Part shown: piece by piece, positions 33,639-42,152 of the stretch
Layout of the letters: the number at the start of each line of letters is the position of its first letter
How positions within the stretch are numbered: the stretch's first letter is position 1
Source of the DNA: a virus
Length of the DNA stretch: 64,000 nt
Direction: 5' to 3' (one strand)
Virus record (IMG/VR): IMGVR_UViG_3300033146_004399
Coordinates: 115,367-179,366 of that record
Made by a program: the position numbers and the translations under genes
Notes under the pieces: model-generated
Database searches by the model: none
The model's input: the letters and a program-made list of their open reading frames with translations, nothing else
Told to the model about the DNA's origin: nothing

Positions 33639-33920
33639 ATGTATAAAGGGTTGAAAAAAAAATATAGTCAGGCTGAATATACAAAAATAACTTTGATCAA
33701 AGACGAAAAAAAATGCTATTTTTGTTTGAATAATTGGAAAAATTATAATATAGATTACACCAATCAAATGGACATACATGCTATAGAATACTTCAAAAGT
33801 TTGTGTTCCAGATGTATACATCATAACTCAAAGTGGGGGAATCCACACTGGTACGGAGATTACTTTAAAACCTTATATGCATGGGACGATAGAGAAGAAG
33901 GAGATGATAACAATATTTAA
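33639..33920 (+). CDS. small protein with two Cys pairs
   Basis: 93 aa from ATG 33639. CYFC and CSRC pairs about 35 residues apart suggest a zinc-binding treble-clef or ribbon; the end is acidic (DDREEGDDNN). Its 3' end overlaps the following endonuclease gene. Function unknown. Confidence 0.5.
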   Translation: MYKGLKKKYSQAEYTKITLIKDEKKCYFCLNNWKNYNIDYTNQMDIHAIEYFKSLCSRCIHHNSKWGNPHWYGDYFKTLYAWDDREEGDDNNI

Positions 33921-35013
33921 TATGAATATTTATAAAGATAAATTTATTAAACAATCAAATAAAATACATAATAATAAATATGATTATTCTTTAGTTAAAT
34001 ATGTAAACATAAGAACAAAAGTTAAAATAATATGCCCAGAGCATGGGGTATTTGAACAAAGAATTTATCATCATAGATCTGGAACTGGTTGTCCAAAATG
34101 TTCTGCAGACCATTCTGAAAACTTTAAAAGTATTGTAAAAACTATTCAAGAATTCAATAAAGAAGCTAATAAAATACATGATAATAAATATGATTATTCT
34201 TTGGTTGATTATAAAAATAGTCAAGATAAAATTAAAATAATATGTCCAGAGCATGGGGTATTTATACAACAAATGAACGCTCATTTAAAAGGTCAAGGTT
34301 GTTCTAAGTGCAGTCATAAGCATAAATATACAACCAAAGAATTTATAAAAAAAGCTAAAAAAATACATGGAAATAAATATGATTACAAACTTGTTTGTTA
34401 TAAAAATTCTGACACTAAAATTAAAATAATATGTCCAGAACATGGTACATTTATACAAAAAGCAAATAATCATATAAATGGGCAGGGTTGTCCTAAATGT
34501 GCTAATAATATTTTGTATTCTAAAAAAGAATTTATTGATAAAAGTAATAAAATACATGGTAATAAATATGATTATTCTTTAGTTGATTATAAAAATAATA
34601 AAACTAAGGTTAAAATAATATGTCCAGAGCATGGGGTATTTATACAAAAGCCATATGCTCATTTACAAAATCGTGGATGTCTAATATGTAATGAGTCTAA
34701 GGGTGAAAAAGCTACTGCTAAATATTTAAAAGATAAAAATATACAATATATAAGAGAATATAAATTTAATGATTGTAAAGATAAAAATTTATTACCATTT
34801 GATTTCTATATACCAAGTAGTAATATATTAATAGAATATGATGGAGAACAACATTACAAACCGATTGAACATTTTGGAGGCATTAAAGCGTTTAATAAAT
34901 TAAAGTATCGGGATAATATTAAAACTAAATATTGCGAAAACAATAATATAAAATTAATAAGAATAAAATATAATCAAAATGTTAAAGATATTTTGTTAAG
35001 TGAAGGAGTCTAA
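33904..35013 (+). CDS. homing endonuclease with four zinc repeats and Vsr-like nuclease
   Basis: About 369 aa. Four repeats of ~55 residues: NKIHNNKYDYSLVKY, then KVKIICPEHGVF, then H...GCPKC, each with a likely zinc site for DNA reading. The nuclease follows: FDFYIPSSNILIEYDGEQHY (D...E-x-D) and IKLIRIKYN, a PD-(D/E)XK/Vsr-like core. ATG 33904 sits on the GAAGGAG site; ATG 33922 is the alternative. Close relative of 36164-37045. Selfish element without intron. Confidence 0.8.
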   Translation: MITIFNMNIYKDKFIKQSNKIHNNKYDYSLVKYVNIRTKVKIICPEHGVFEQRIYHHRSGTGCPKCSADHSENFKSIVKTIQEFNKEANKIHDNKYDYSLVDYKNSQDKIKIICPEHGVFIQQMNAHLKGQGCSKCSHKHKYTTKEFIKKAKKIHGNKYDYKLVCYKNSDTKIKIICPEHGTFIQKANNHINGQGCPKCANNILYSKKEFIDKSNKIHGNKYDYSLVDYKNNKTKVKIICPEHGVFIQKPYAHLQNRGCLICNESKGEKATAKYLKDKNIQYIREYKFNDCKDKNLLPFDFYIPSSNILIEYDGEQHYKPIEHFGGIKAFNKLKYRDNIKTKYCENNNIKLIRIKYNQNVKDILLSEGV

Positions 35014-35014
35014 A

Positions 35015-35191
35015 ATGCCTAATATGAAGGATTATACAAAAATTTCAATATCAAAAAGTTTACACGAAATGATAAAAGAAATTTGTGATAAAGAGGGAAG
35101 AAAAATGTACCACTTCGAAGATGCGGCGATTCGAGAATATGTTCAACAAAACTACCCTGAATATGTGAAAACAAACGTACAAAAAGCATAA
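35015..35191 (+). CDS. small ribbon-helix-helix-like regulator
   Basis: 58 aa from ATG 35015, six bases after GAAGGAG. KDYTKISISKSLHEMIKEICDK is strand plus helix A, and MYHFEDAAIREYVQQN helix B, as in Arc/MetJ repressors. Probably DNA-binding dimer. It precedes the AGCATAATTAAT element and the winged-helix gene. Confidence 0.6.
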   Translation: MPNMKDYTKISISKSLHEMIKEICDKEGRKMYHFEDAAIREYVQQNYPEYVKTNVQKA

Positions 35192-35196
35192 TTAAT
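35185..35196 (+). promoter_or_regulatory. AGCATAATTAAT element
   Basis: Overlaps the RHH gene's last codons and lies 39 bases before ATG 35235. A/T variant of the repeated AGCATATTTAAT element. Confidence 0.45.
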
Positions 35197-35234
35197 TATA
35201 ACACATAAAACACATTTGTGGGTTAAATATTTCT

Positions 35235-35381
35235 ATGGAAGAAACAGCGGATATTATCTTAGATGTTAAATCCGGAAATTACCACCTTTATTACATGACT
35301 AAAATTAAACAACTCAAACATCCTTACAAATTATGTAGTCTAAGGGGTAGTCAATGGCTAAAAATTCAAGTCATATCGTAA
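35235..35381 (+). CDS. hypothetical small protein
   Basis: 48 aa (MEETADIILDVKSGNYHLYY...), soluble, overlaps the following gene by 28 bases. Not recognised; position after a putative promoter is its main support. Confidence 0.4.
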   Translation: MEETADIILDVKSGNYHLYYMTKIKQLKHPYKLCSLRGSQWLKIQVIS

Positions 35382-36151
35382 GAAATTCTGATGGGGATTT
35401 CGCGCAAGTTCAAAATTATGCCATCCAATTGGCAGGTGAAAAGAAAATATCACAACAAGCTTTAATCATGTATTTATTTTATAGAAGTCTCGCAGGTTTC
35501 ACAGACATTCGGTGTTCATTTGAATATATTCATATAAACACTAGTGTATCGGTAGGTGCTTGTTCCAAGGGGTTGAAACAGTTAGAAGAACAAGGTTTAG
35601 TAGAAGTTAAAAGATTTGGAGCAAATAAAGTATTTGAAATACTACTAGTACCTGGAAGTAATCTTCCAAGACGTATACTTAAATCAGTTAAAAGAACTGG
35701 TGGAGATGATAATGTAACATACGAACCAGAAGGAAATTTTATTGCAGCGTCGCTTAGGAAGGAAGAGATTGCAAATTCTCCCCTTCCCGAAGAATTAACT
35801 AAAGGTGGAACTAAGGCTAAATATGAAAAAGCTAGACATTTTGATTCAACAGATTTATCTATTGAGGCAGCTAACTTCTGGGATGCTTTTACTACTTACT
35901 GGTGCAAAATGAGCAAAACAGCTTTCTATAGAAAGAAAGACATGCATAAGTTAAATGATATAAAAGATTATGCACTAGCAACTAAAATGATTCCAGTTAT
36001 GTGGCTTTTAGCAGATGTTGATAAGTGGACTAAAGATTCTGATAAATCTTTGAGTGTCTTCACAACACTTTATAATTTAGGTAAATTAGAAGCACATTAT
36101 CCAAAAACATCTTTATATTATAACAGTAACAGCAAAAACAATAGTAAGTAA
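35354..36151 (+). CDS. winged-helix DNA-binding protein
   Basis: 265 aa. Residues ~25-95 look like a winged helix: KISQQALIMYLFYRSL, HINTSVSVGACSKGLKQLEE, QGLVEVKRFGANKVFEILL (recognition helix then wing). The C-terminal half has a second helical region (FWDAFTTYWCKMSKTAFYRK). Similar arrangements occur in phage replication initiators and helicase loaders, which fits its place after the helicase. Exact role unknown. Confidence 0.6.
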   Translation: MAKNSSHIVRNSDGDFAQVQNYAIQLAGEKKISQQALIMYLFYRSLAGFTDIRCSFEYIHINTSVSVGACSKGLKQLEEQGLVEVKRFGANKVFEILLVPGSNLPRRILKSVKRTGGDDNVTYEPEGNFIAASLRKEEIANSPLPEELTKGGTKAKYEKARHFDSTDLSIEAANFWDAFTTYWCKMSKTAFYRKKDMHKLNDIKDYALATKMIPVMWLLADVDKWTKDSDKSLSVFTTLYNLGKLEAHYPKTSLYYNSNSKNNSK

Positions 36152-36163
36152 AATAACTACTAT

Positions 36164-37045
36164 ATGGGAAAAAAATTAACAACAGAAGAATTTATACAAA
36201 AAGCCAAGCAAACACATGGTGATAAATATGATTATTCTTTAGTTAATTATAAGGGTAACAAAAATAAAGTTAAAATAATATGCCCGGAACATGGTGATTT
36301 TTCACAAAGAGCAGATCACCATGTTAACGGTGCAAATTGTAAAATGTGTTCATATACTAAATTAATAGCTAATAATTTTATAGAAAAAGCTAAAGCTATT
36401 CATGGTGATAAGTATGATTATTCTTTGGTTGACTATATAAACAATATAACAAAAATTAAAATAATATGTCAAAAACATGGAGTATTTGAGCAATACCCAT
36501 GCAATCATTTACAAGGAAAAGGTTGTATTAGTTGTTCTGGAACAAGTAAACTTACAAAGGAGATATTTGTACGAAGAGCCAAACAAACACATGGTGATAA
36601 ATATGATTATTCTTTGGTTAAATATAAAAATAATTATACTAAAGTTAAAATAATATGTCAAAAACATGGAGTATTTGAACAACAACCAATACATCATTTA
36701 AACGGTAATAATTGTCCTATATGTAACGAAAGCAAGGGTGAGTTAAGGATAGCTAGAATATTAGATGAAAATAATATTAAATATAAAAGACAATACCGGC
36801 TTGACGATTGTAAAAACATAAAACCGTTACCTTTTGATTTTTATATTTTAGACAAAAATGTGTTAATAGAATTTGATGGGGAACAGCATTATAAACCTGT
36901 AAATTTTTTCGGCGGTGTTGAAGGGTTTAAACAAAGACAAAAAAATGATGACATAAAAACAAAATACTGTAAAGATAATAATATAAAGTTAATAAGAATA
37001 AAACATAGTGACAATATAGAAAATAGATTAAAGGAGTTAATATAG
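36164..37045 (+). CDS. homing endonuclease with three zinc repeats and Vsr-like nuclease
   Basis: 293 aa. Three repeats of HGDKYDYSLV...KVKIICPEHG...C..C, then the nuclease FDFYILDKNVLIEFDGEQHY and KLIRIKHSDN. Same family as 33904-35013, with one repeat fewer and diverged linkers, so one probably arose from the other or both invaded separately. Ends in TAG; two in-frame TAG codons separate it from the next gene. Confidence 0.8.
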   Translation: MGKKLTTEEFIQKAKQTHGDKYDYSLVNYKGNKNKVKIICPEHGDFSQRADHHVNGANCKMCSYTKLIANNFIEKAKAIHGDKYDYSLVDYINNITKIKIICQKHGVFEQYPCNHLQGKGCISCSGTSKLTKEIFVRRAKQTHGDKYDYSLVKYKNNYTKVKIICQKHGVFEQQPIHHLNGNNCPICNESKGELRIARILDENNIKYKRQYRLDDCKNIKPLPFDFYILDKNVLIEFDGEQHYKPVNFFGGVEGFKQRQKNDDIKTKYCKDNNIKLIRIKHSDNIENRLKELI

Positions 37046-37075
37046 CACTAGGAGATTTTACGTCTAGGAGCTATC

Positions 37076-37459
37076 ATGGAACAAATAATAACAAATATAA
37101 TAAACCAATATGGAGCAGAATTATGGCTTACATTTGTAACAATGGTTATAACTGGTTTTATTTTAATTCTAATTAAAGGTTTCATTCAAGATTTAGTAAA
37201 GTATTATAAAGCGAGAATGAGCGATATTGGGTACGGCCAACGAATATTTTGGAATAATCAAATATATATAGTGGATCGGATTTCATTTAGACATGTAATA
37301 GCCAAAGATGATAAACGTATAATTCACATTCCAATAGGTTCTTATATGGCGGGTGTTAGAGAATATCCGTTAAATAGGCATGATGATTTTGACGAAGAAA
37401 AATATTTCGAAAAGCCATGGGATGGTAGTAAAGAACGCCGTTCAACTTTGGACAATTAA
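37076..37459 (+). CDS. membrane protein with MscS-like beta domain
   Basis: 127 aa. One membrane helix (about 16-36, WLTFVTMVITGFILILIKGF), then DIGYGQRIFWNNQIYIVDRI...IAKDDKRIIHIPIGSYM. This matches the last pore helix plus beta domain of MscS channels (f-xGDxv--g--G-V-xI---t-l---d---v-IPN-). It is much shorter than a full channel, so it may be a modulator or a minimal membrane-anchored version. Confidence 0.5.
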   Translation: MEQIITNIINQYGAELWLTFVTMVITGFILILIKGFIQDLVKYYKARMSDIGYGQRIFWNNQIYIVDRISFRHVIAKDDKRIIHIPIGSYMAGVREYPLNRHDDFDEEKYFEKPWDGSKERRSTLDN

Positions 37460-37475
37460 AAAAATAGTGTATAAT
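37448..37475 (+). promoter_or_regulatory. sigma70-like promoter TTGGAC-N16-TATAAT
   Basis: TTGGAC 37448-37453, TATAAT 37470-37475, spacer 16. It overlaps the 3' end of the MscS-like gene and drives the 50-aa gene at 37502, which has an AAAGGGGGAA ribosome binding site. Confidence 0.72.
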
Positions 37476-37501
37476 ATGTATATACACAAAGGGGGAAACA
37501 C

Positions 37502-37654
37502 ATGCAAATGTTAACTGAAGAGCAGAAAATGATTAAAGTATCAGAAATTGCGGAAGCAATGGGAGTACCTTTAACATCTCTACTTGAAGGTAAAACACCA
37601 GAACAAGTTATTGAACAATATGAAGCTGGCAACCTTGGTATATTAAACGATTAG
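37502..37654 (+). CDS. hypothetical small protein
   Basis: 50 aa, helical (EEQKMIKVSEIAEAMGVPLT), somewhat like a short helix-turn-helix. Strong promoter and ribosome binding site suggest high early expression. Followed by the sigma factor. Function unknown. Confidence 0.6.
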   Translation: MQMLTEEQKMIKVSEIAEAMGVPLTSLLEGKTPEQVIEQYEAGNLGILND

Positions 37655-37692
37655 AAAATAAACACAAAACACATAACACATAGGAGAAACAA

Positions 37693-38280
37693 ATGGAAAT
37701 AAATAAACAAGAAATGAAAGATGCGTTCTATTCTCGAAACGAAGAACGATCACAAGCTAAGTTAATAGCGATGTATTATGAAATGGCTAATTATTTTGTT
37801 AATAAAGCAAAAATATCTTCTTGGCATAAAGAAGATTATGTTCAATACGCTGTAGCAAGAGCTTGTCGAAAAGAACATCTTTATGATCCAAATCACATTA
37901 ATAAAGAAGGAAAAGTAAGCGCAGTATTTTCATATTTTTATAAACTCATTTATATGGAAATTAGATACAGAATGCGTGAAACAAGACAGAAAAAAGAGAG
38001 ACGACCAGGTACTTGTTCTTATGATAAGATTTCTGCGATTGTTGAAGACCAACATTCTGCGGATAATATTACAGAGATCAACGGCGAAAATGAAGATACT
38101 TTTGTAATGATTGATGGTAGAGTTTATGAAAGAAATGAAGTAATTGAAGCTATGAAAACTGCTAGGAAACTTTTAAAGAAAGTTAAAAAAGATTCTACAT
38201 TTATACCTGAAGTTGATGATAAAGTTGTACTCAACTTCTACAATAAGTTGAAAGGAATATACGACAGTACACAAGTATGA
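37693..38280 (+). CDS. late sigma factor (T4 gp55-like)
   Basis: 195 aa. Residues ~25-110 resemble sigma70 region 2: AKLIAMYYEMANYFVNKAKI, WHKEDYVQYAVARACRKEHL, YDPN, FSYFYKLIYMEIRYRMRETR. This is the small, region-2-only type of sigma used by T4-like phages with a clamp and coactivator for late promoters. It has no region 4. The acidic C-terminal half may carry clamp-binding residues. It could recognise one of the repeated AT elements described here. Overlaps the next gene by four bases. Confidence 0.68.
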   Translation: MEINKQEMKDAFYSRNEERSQAKLIAMYYEMANYFVNKAKISSWHKEDYVQYAVARACRKEHLYDPNHINKEGKVSAVFSYFYKLIYMEIRYRMRETRQKKERRPGTCSYDKISAIVEDQHSADNITEINGENEDTFVMIDGRVYERNEVIEAMKTARKLLKKVKKDSTFIPEVDDKVVLNFYNKLKGIYDSTQV

Positions 38281-39350
38281 AAACAATTCACATAATTGGA
38301 GGGGGCATCACTGGATGTTCCCTTTCATATTTTTTAAAAGATAAATATAACGTCAAGCTATATGAGAAAAATTCTCAATTAGGTGGCTTCTCACAGACCC
38401 TCTATAATATTGAAAACATACCCTACCAAAAAGGTGCTCATATTCTCCATACTAATAATACACAAATTATCAATATAATAAAAAAAGCTGGCGTAGAGAT
38501 ACAAAGAGTTTTTTATGATGTTGCTATAAATCCTCTCATAGATTTTAAATATTATAAATTCCCGTTTAACGAAGAATCAATAAATCTTATGCCGTGGCAT
38601 TGGCGTGAAGCTGCGTTGACAGATATCAATAAAATTAATGGCTCCTCAGGCAAAAATCTTAAAGAATTAATAATCAATTTTTATGGTTCTACTATATATA
38701 ATATATTCTATAAAAATTATATAAAGAAGTTGACTGGGTTGGAAGCTGATAATATAGACCAAACGCAATGGTTTAAAAAGAATCTTCATGCTATAGACAA
38801 GGTTGTAAATTTCTATACTGAAGATTGTTATTTCCCTTTTGATGAAGGATGGAATAAGCTCTTTTACTCTCTTACAGAAGGTGTGAATGTAGAGTACGGG
38901 ATGGATATGAACTATAATAATTTTAACGAAAGAGATTTAATTATTCTTACCGTAAGGCCTGACACATTCTTTAATAAGAAAACAATCCCTTACGTAGGTT
39001 TAGAATTCGATATAGATTCTGTTAATTATGATGCAAATAAACCAGATACTATAATATATCCCAACCATGTACCGTTTACAAGTATGACTCAGTATGGTAA
39101 ACTCTTCTCTCCCAAGAAACAAATTGAGGAAAAGAATATGATAGTTAAAGAGTATATGGGTGTTAATATTGGTGAAGATGCTTACCCTGTGCCCACATCC
39201 ACAAATATTGCCTCCTATAATAAAATAGTAGATGAGTATAAGCATATATATTATTGTGGACCATTAGCAAGATATAAACACATGTCAATGGCAGAAGCCA
39301 TAGAAAATGCCCAACAAGTGGCTGCAGAAATTAAACATAGGGAACGGTAA
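38277..39350 (+). CDS. UDP-galactopyranose mutase-like flavoprotein
   Basis: 357 aa. N-terminal FAD-binding Rossmann fold: IHIIGGGITGCSLSYFL with Glu in VKLYEKNSQLGGFS. Further features fit Glf: PYQKGAHILHTNN, YKFPFNEES, NYIKKLTGLEAD, and the C-terminal FAD loop HIYYCGPLARYKHMSMAEAI. Glf interconverts UDP-galactopyranose and UDP-galactofuranose for surface sugars. In a phage it may remodel host glycans or act on a related nucleotide sugar. I rate the family assignment good, the substrate uncertain. Confidence 0.72.
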   Translation: MKTIHIIGGGITGCSLSYFLKDKYNVKLYEKNSQLGGFSQTLYNIENIPYQKGAHILHTNNTQIINIIKKAGVEIQRVFYDVAINPLIDFKYYKFPFNEESINLMPWHWREAALTDINKINGSSGKNLKELIINFYGSTIYNIFYKNYIKKLTGLEADNIDQTQWFKKNLHAIDKVVNFYTEDCYFPFDEGWNKLFYSLTEGVNVEYGMDMNYNNFNERDLIILTVRPDTFFNKKTIPYVGLEFDIDSVNYDANKPDTIIYPNHVPFTSMTQYGKLFSPKKQIEEKNMIVKEYMGVNIGEDAYPVPTSTNIASYNKIVDEYKHIYYCGPLARYKHMSMAEAIENAQQVAAEIKHRER

Positions 39351-39598
39351 TGAATGAACCTGTATGTAACGTAAAAAAATGTCCATATTATCAAAGCTTT
39401 TTCAAACCAAATGAATTGATACAAAGTTATGTAGATATATTTATGGATAAGGGTAAAACAGCACATGCTTATCAAGTTGTTAGTAGTGTTAAGGGTATGT
39501 GTCTTGCATGTATTCACTTTCAGAAAAAAGATATACCTAATCTATTGACAGTAGCAGAAGCTTTATATCATTTAAAAGAAGATAATAATGAGGAGTAA
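39350..39598 (+). CDS. hypothetical protein with Cys pairs
   Basis: 82 aa. CNVKKC near the N-terminus and CLAC in the middle could bind zinc. Different spacing from the Cys4 family further on. Starts on the last base of the mutase stop (TAATG). Confidence 0.5.
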   Translation: MNEPVCNVKKCPYYQSFFKPNELIQSYVDIFMDKGKTAHAYQVVSSVKGMCLACIHFQKKDIPNLLTVAEALYHLKEDNNEE

Positions 39599-39601
39599 TA
39601 T

Positions 39602-39820
39602 ATGACCCCAGAAGAAATTGAAGCGAGATTTCTTGCTCTTGAGAGAGATAACAAGAAGTTGAATAAGGATAATAAAGCTTTTATAAAATTAATAAATGAT
39701 CATGCTGGCTATATAAATAAAAATGCTACTACTATGAAAGGCATAGATAAATATATAAGAACGGAATTACAGCGTGTAGCCGCATCAATTAGAAAACTTG
39801 CAAATAGGAAAGTTAGATGA
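39602..39820 (+). CDS. small coiled-coil protein
   Basis: 72 aa, heptad-like Lys/Glu/Leu pattern (IEARFLALERDNKKLNKDNK), fully helical. Probably oligomerises. Overlaps the next gene by ATGA. Confidence 0.5.
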   Translation: MTPEEIEARFLALERDNKKLNKDNKAFIKLINDHAGYINKNATTMKGIDKYIRTELQRVAASIRKLANRKVR

Positions 39821-40098
39821 GTGAAGCTAAAGATAAAAGAATAATTGATGCATATATGAAAAAGCACCCTGATGCTTCCATACAGAAAATTGAATCTTAT
39901 GCTCAAAAAAAGGGTATCCATATTACAGTTATGCCTCAAACTGAACATCAAAGATTAAAAACAAAAATGATGAAAGATGCTGGTCTTGATGCTAATTTAG
40001 ATTTAGGAAAAGAGAGTGATCAAATTAAACTATTGGAAGCTGTTAATTCTCTTCCTAAAGAAAAACAATCTGAGTTTTTAGCGATGATGAAAAAATGA
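39817..40098 (+). CDS. hypothetical helical protein
   Basis: 93 aa, Lys-rich, helical, with a central hinge (GIHITVMPQTEHQ). Not recognised. Four-base overlaps with both neighbours. Confidence 0.5.
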   Translation: MSEAKDKRIIDAYMKKHPDASIQKIESYAQKKGIHITVMPQTEHQRLKTKMMKDAGLDANLDLGKESDQIKLLEAVNSLPKEKQSEFLAMMKK

Positions 40099-40322
40099 GT
40101 ATTCAAGGTTTAGCTATGGCACTCTTATCAAATCATGTTTGTGATAATTGCGATAATCAAACTTACCTTATATATAATGATTCTGATATTGGATGTTGGG
40201 AAAGTATGTCAAATAATCCTGTAGCTAGATGCTCTTTAAAATTGAAGCAAGGAACAAATAAACATAAAACTTGTCCAAGAGTAAATACTTGTAAAAAATG
40301 GAGCCCAATAATTGAAAGATAA
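40095..40322 (+). CDS. Cys4 small-protein family member
   Basis: 75 aa. GLAMALLSNHVCDNC, then C.., C.. and CPRVNTCKKWSP: the CxxC...CxxW pattern of the family, with extra cysteines (seven in all). Likely a zinc-binding knuckle. Overlaps the next gene. Confidence 0.6.
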   Translation: MSIQGLAMALLSNHVCDNCDNQTYLIYNDSDIGCWESMSNNPVARCSLKLKQGTNKHKTCPRVNTCKKWSPIIER

Positions 40323-40587
40323 AATTTATGTTCTCGGACCTAAATCTTCAGGTAAAACTACATTCATTCACAAATTAATGGGAAGAGATTATGTAGTTTT
40401 CAAAGATAAAGTAATTGAATCAGGGGAAAAGATAAAGCCTGATGATGCGATTCAAATTTATCTCATTTTCCCTAATCCAGATGAATTAAAAAATCGTGGT
40501 GGGGATATAACAGATGAAGAAATTGAAGAATGGATGACTTTTTACTATTCCAATGTAAAGGATATAACAATTGTTGAAGATTTTTAA
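40312..40587 (+). CDS. small P-loop protein, TTG start
   Basis: 91 aa. MKDKIYVLGPKSSGKTTFIH is a perfect Walker A near the N-terminus; a possible Walker B lies at IQIYLIFPNPDE. Far shorter than usual kinases or ATPases, so perhaps a minimal nucleotide-binding or guanylate-kinase-like fragment. Substrate unknown. Confidence 0.6.
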   Translation: MKDKIYVLGPKSSGKTTFIHKLMGRDYVVFKDKVIESGEKIKPDDAIQIYLIFPNPDELKNRGGDITDEEIEEWMTFYYSNVKDITIVEDF

Positions 40588-40786
40588 TAAAAAGAAAATT
40601 GCTGAAAATATAGAAAAAACTGGTAGTGAATATTTATGTGATAGTTGTCGCTATTATTCTATAGCATGTGATCCTTATTGTACTATATTAAGAATACCTC
40701 TTTATAATAAAAAATATAAATGTCAATATTATATTAATAGTTATAGAGAGAAATGTCCAGATAAGGTGGAAAATCCAAATGAGTGA
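40571..40786 (+). CDS. small Cys-rich protein
   Basis: 71 aa. Opening LKIFNKKKIAEN, then YLCDSCRYYSIACDPYC and two later Cys. Probably a variant of the Cys4 family lacking the final Trp. The FNKKKI opening recurs at 42947-43201. Overlaps both neighbours. Confidence 0.5.
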   Translation: MLKIFNKKKIAENIEKTGSEYLCDSCRYYSIACDPYCTILRIPLYNKKYKCQYYINSYREKCPDKVENPNE

Positions 40787-41669
40787 AAATTACAAAATAT
40801 CAATATACCTCAACAACTATCTTCCTAAATATAATCGTACTCAATTATCTAAAAATGAAATAATGCATCTTCCTCTTAAAGATGCAAAAAAAGCTACCCT
40901 TTCAGATAAATATACTTATATTTTAAGAGGTGAATCTACTATATATCCATACCTCTATGAACTTCTTGATCATCTTCAAGGTAAGAATTTTATTCTTATG
41001 ACTGAAGGTACAGACCCGGGAGTTTTAATACGTTATAAAAAGAAAATCCCGTATCTTTCAATTAATTGGGATGGTTTTCTAAATGATAGAATGAGATTTA
41101 ATTCCTCTCTAACTAGCAATATTATGAAACTTCTCGAACATTTTAAAAATAAAGATATGACTGTTCGTATCTCTTATACTTTTACTAAGACTAATCTTCC
41201 ATGGATTAATGTAGATGCAGATATATTACAGAAATTTTATGAACTTTATCAAAATGTTAAAAAGCCTTATTTTATCATTTATCAACAAACTGAAATTTAT
41301 AATCAGGAAGTATTTACTTGGGTTGGGATAGGTTTGAAAACAATTAGTATGCTAAGTCATAAAGGCCTCCTTTCACCAAAAAATTTAGCCTTCCTTAACG
41401 CGTGGATACATAAAGAGAGTTATGATTGTTATTCACCTCGAGGTGAAATGGTGTTAAGCTGGGACGGGAATTTTAAACTTTGCCAATCAATGAGATTTGG
41501 CGAAGTTATAGCCAATATATCTGATGGCTCAATAGAAGAAATTATTGAAGGTACAGAAGATGAAAGGGCTGATTGTGTGAAATGTGCTTTCAGAGAAAAT
41601 TGCTGGTTATCCTTTCATTATAAAGACAATATAAATTTTCTCAAAAATCCAACATTATTACCAAAGTAA
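40779..41669 (+). CDS. radical-SAM-like protein with SPASM domain but no radical SAM cysteines
   Basis: 296 aa. The C-terminus is SPASM-like: YDCYSPRGEMVLSWDGNFKL, then C, ANISDGSIEEI and ADCVKCAFRENC, giving the spaced cysteines for an auxiliary Fe-S cluster. The front half follows the radical SAM barrel (YILRGESTIYPYLYELLDHL stands where GGEPxLhp is found), yet residues 1-215 contain no cysteine, so no CxxxCxxC. It probably cannot cleave SAM and may bind peptides or a partner instead. Confidence 0.6.
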   Translation: MSENYKISIYLNNYLPKYNRTQLSKNEIMHLPLKDAKKATLSDKYTYILRGESTIYPYLYELLDHLQGKNFILMTEGTDPGVLIRYKKKIPYLSINWDGFLNDRMRFNSSLTSNIMKLLEHFKNKDMTVRISYTFTKTNLPWINVDADILQKFYELYQNVKKPYFIIYQQTEIYNQEVFTWVGIGLKTISMLSHKGLLSPKNLAFLNAWIHKESYDCYSPRGEMVLSWDGNFKLCQSMRFGEVIANISDGSIEEIIEGTEDERADCVKCAFRENCWLSFHYKDNINFLKNPTLLPK

Positions 41670-41693
41670 GTATGGTATAAAAGTGTAAATTCA

Positions 41694-41707
41694 TATAAGA
41701 TAATTAT
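41694..41707 (+). promoter_or_regulatory. TATAAGATAATTAT element at a start codon
   Basis: Directly abuts ATG 41708, with no ribosome binding site between. Identical core to 15211 and 23757. Confidence 0.4.
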
Positions 41708-41983
41708 ATGAGTGAAAAAAATACTTTAAACCCTGGCAAAGCGAAACATGTTAAAATGGGTCAACTTTTGGTTGCTAAAGATACTAAGTTGGATCAAGCT
41801 ACACATAAGTTTCCTTTTGATTTTATTTTTTATAATTACTATAGAATCGAAGACGGATTCATAGTATATCAAGAAATGTATTCTGAGAATCATGAAAAGA
41901 AATTAAATAAAATGATGATTCCTGATACTATGATAGATGATTTTATGACATTTATTGCCGAAGAACAACTTTTAAATGACTGA
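41708..41983 (+). CDS. hypothetical protein
   Basis: 91 aa, soluble; MSEKNTLNPGKAKHVKMGQL then a mixed domain with YYRIEDGFIVYQEMYSEN. No ribosome binding site before the first ATG, so the start is uncertain (next ATG 17 codons on). Not recognised. Confidence 0.5.
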   Translation: MSEKNTLNPGKAKHVKMGQLLVAKDTKLDQATHKFPFDFIFYNYYRIEDGFIVYQEMYSENHEKKLNKMMIPDTMIDDFMTFIAEEQLLND

Positions 41984-42152
41984 TAGCGCTGCAGCAATCT
42001 CCCACCTCCTAAACAAAAGTTGTGCCAATTGTATACATTGTATACAAGAATCGTCTGTATTCTGTACTTTTAGAATGACATCACCCTCAGCTTTCACATG
42101 TGATAAATGGAAAAAATTTACAACTTTCACGTGGAATTTAACACCTAAATAG
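41976..42152 (+). CDS. Cys4 small-protein family member
   Basis: 58 aa. ISHLLNKSCANCIHCIQ...FCTFRM...FTCDKWKKF: family pattern CxxC...C...CxxW, followed by a short basic tail. Overlaps the previous gene by eight bases. Ends in TAG inside an AGCATATTTT element. Confidence 0.6.
   Translation: MTDSAAAISHLLNKSCANCIHCIQESSVFCTFRMTSPSAFTCDKWKKFTTFTWNLTPK

Noticed and set aside
33877-33903. Start of the endonuclease at 33877
   Set aside because: The ribosome binding site GAAGGAG lies after it; ATG 33904 or 33922 fits better.
39000-39517. Minus-strand frames over the mutase gene end
   Set aside because: Cys/Ile/Tyr-rich shadow frames of a well-supported plus-strand gene.
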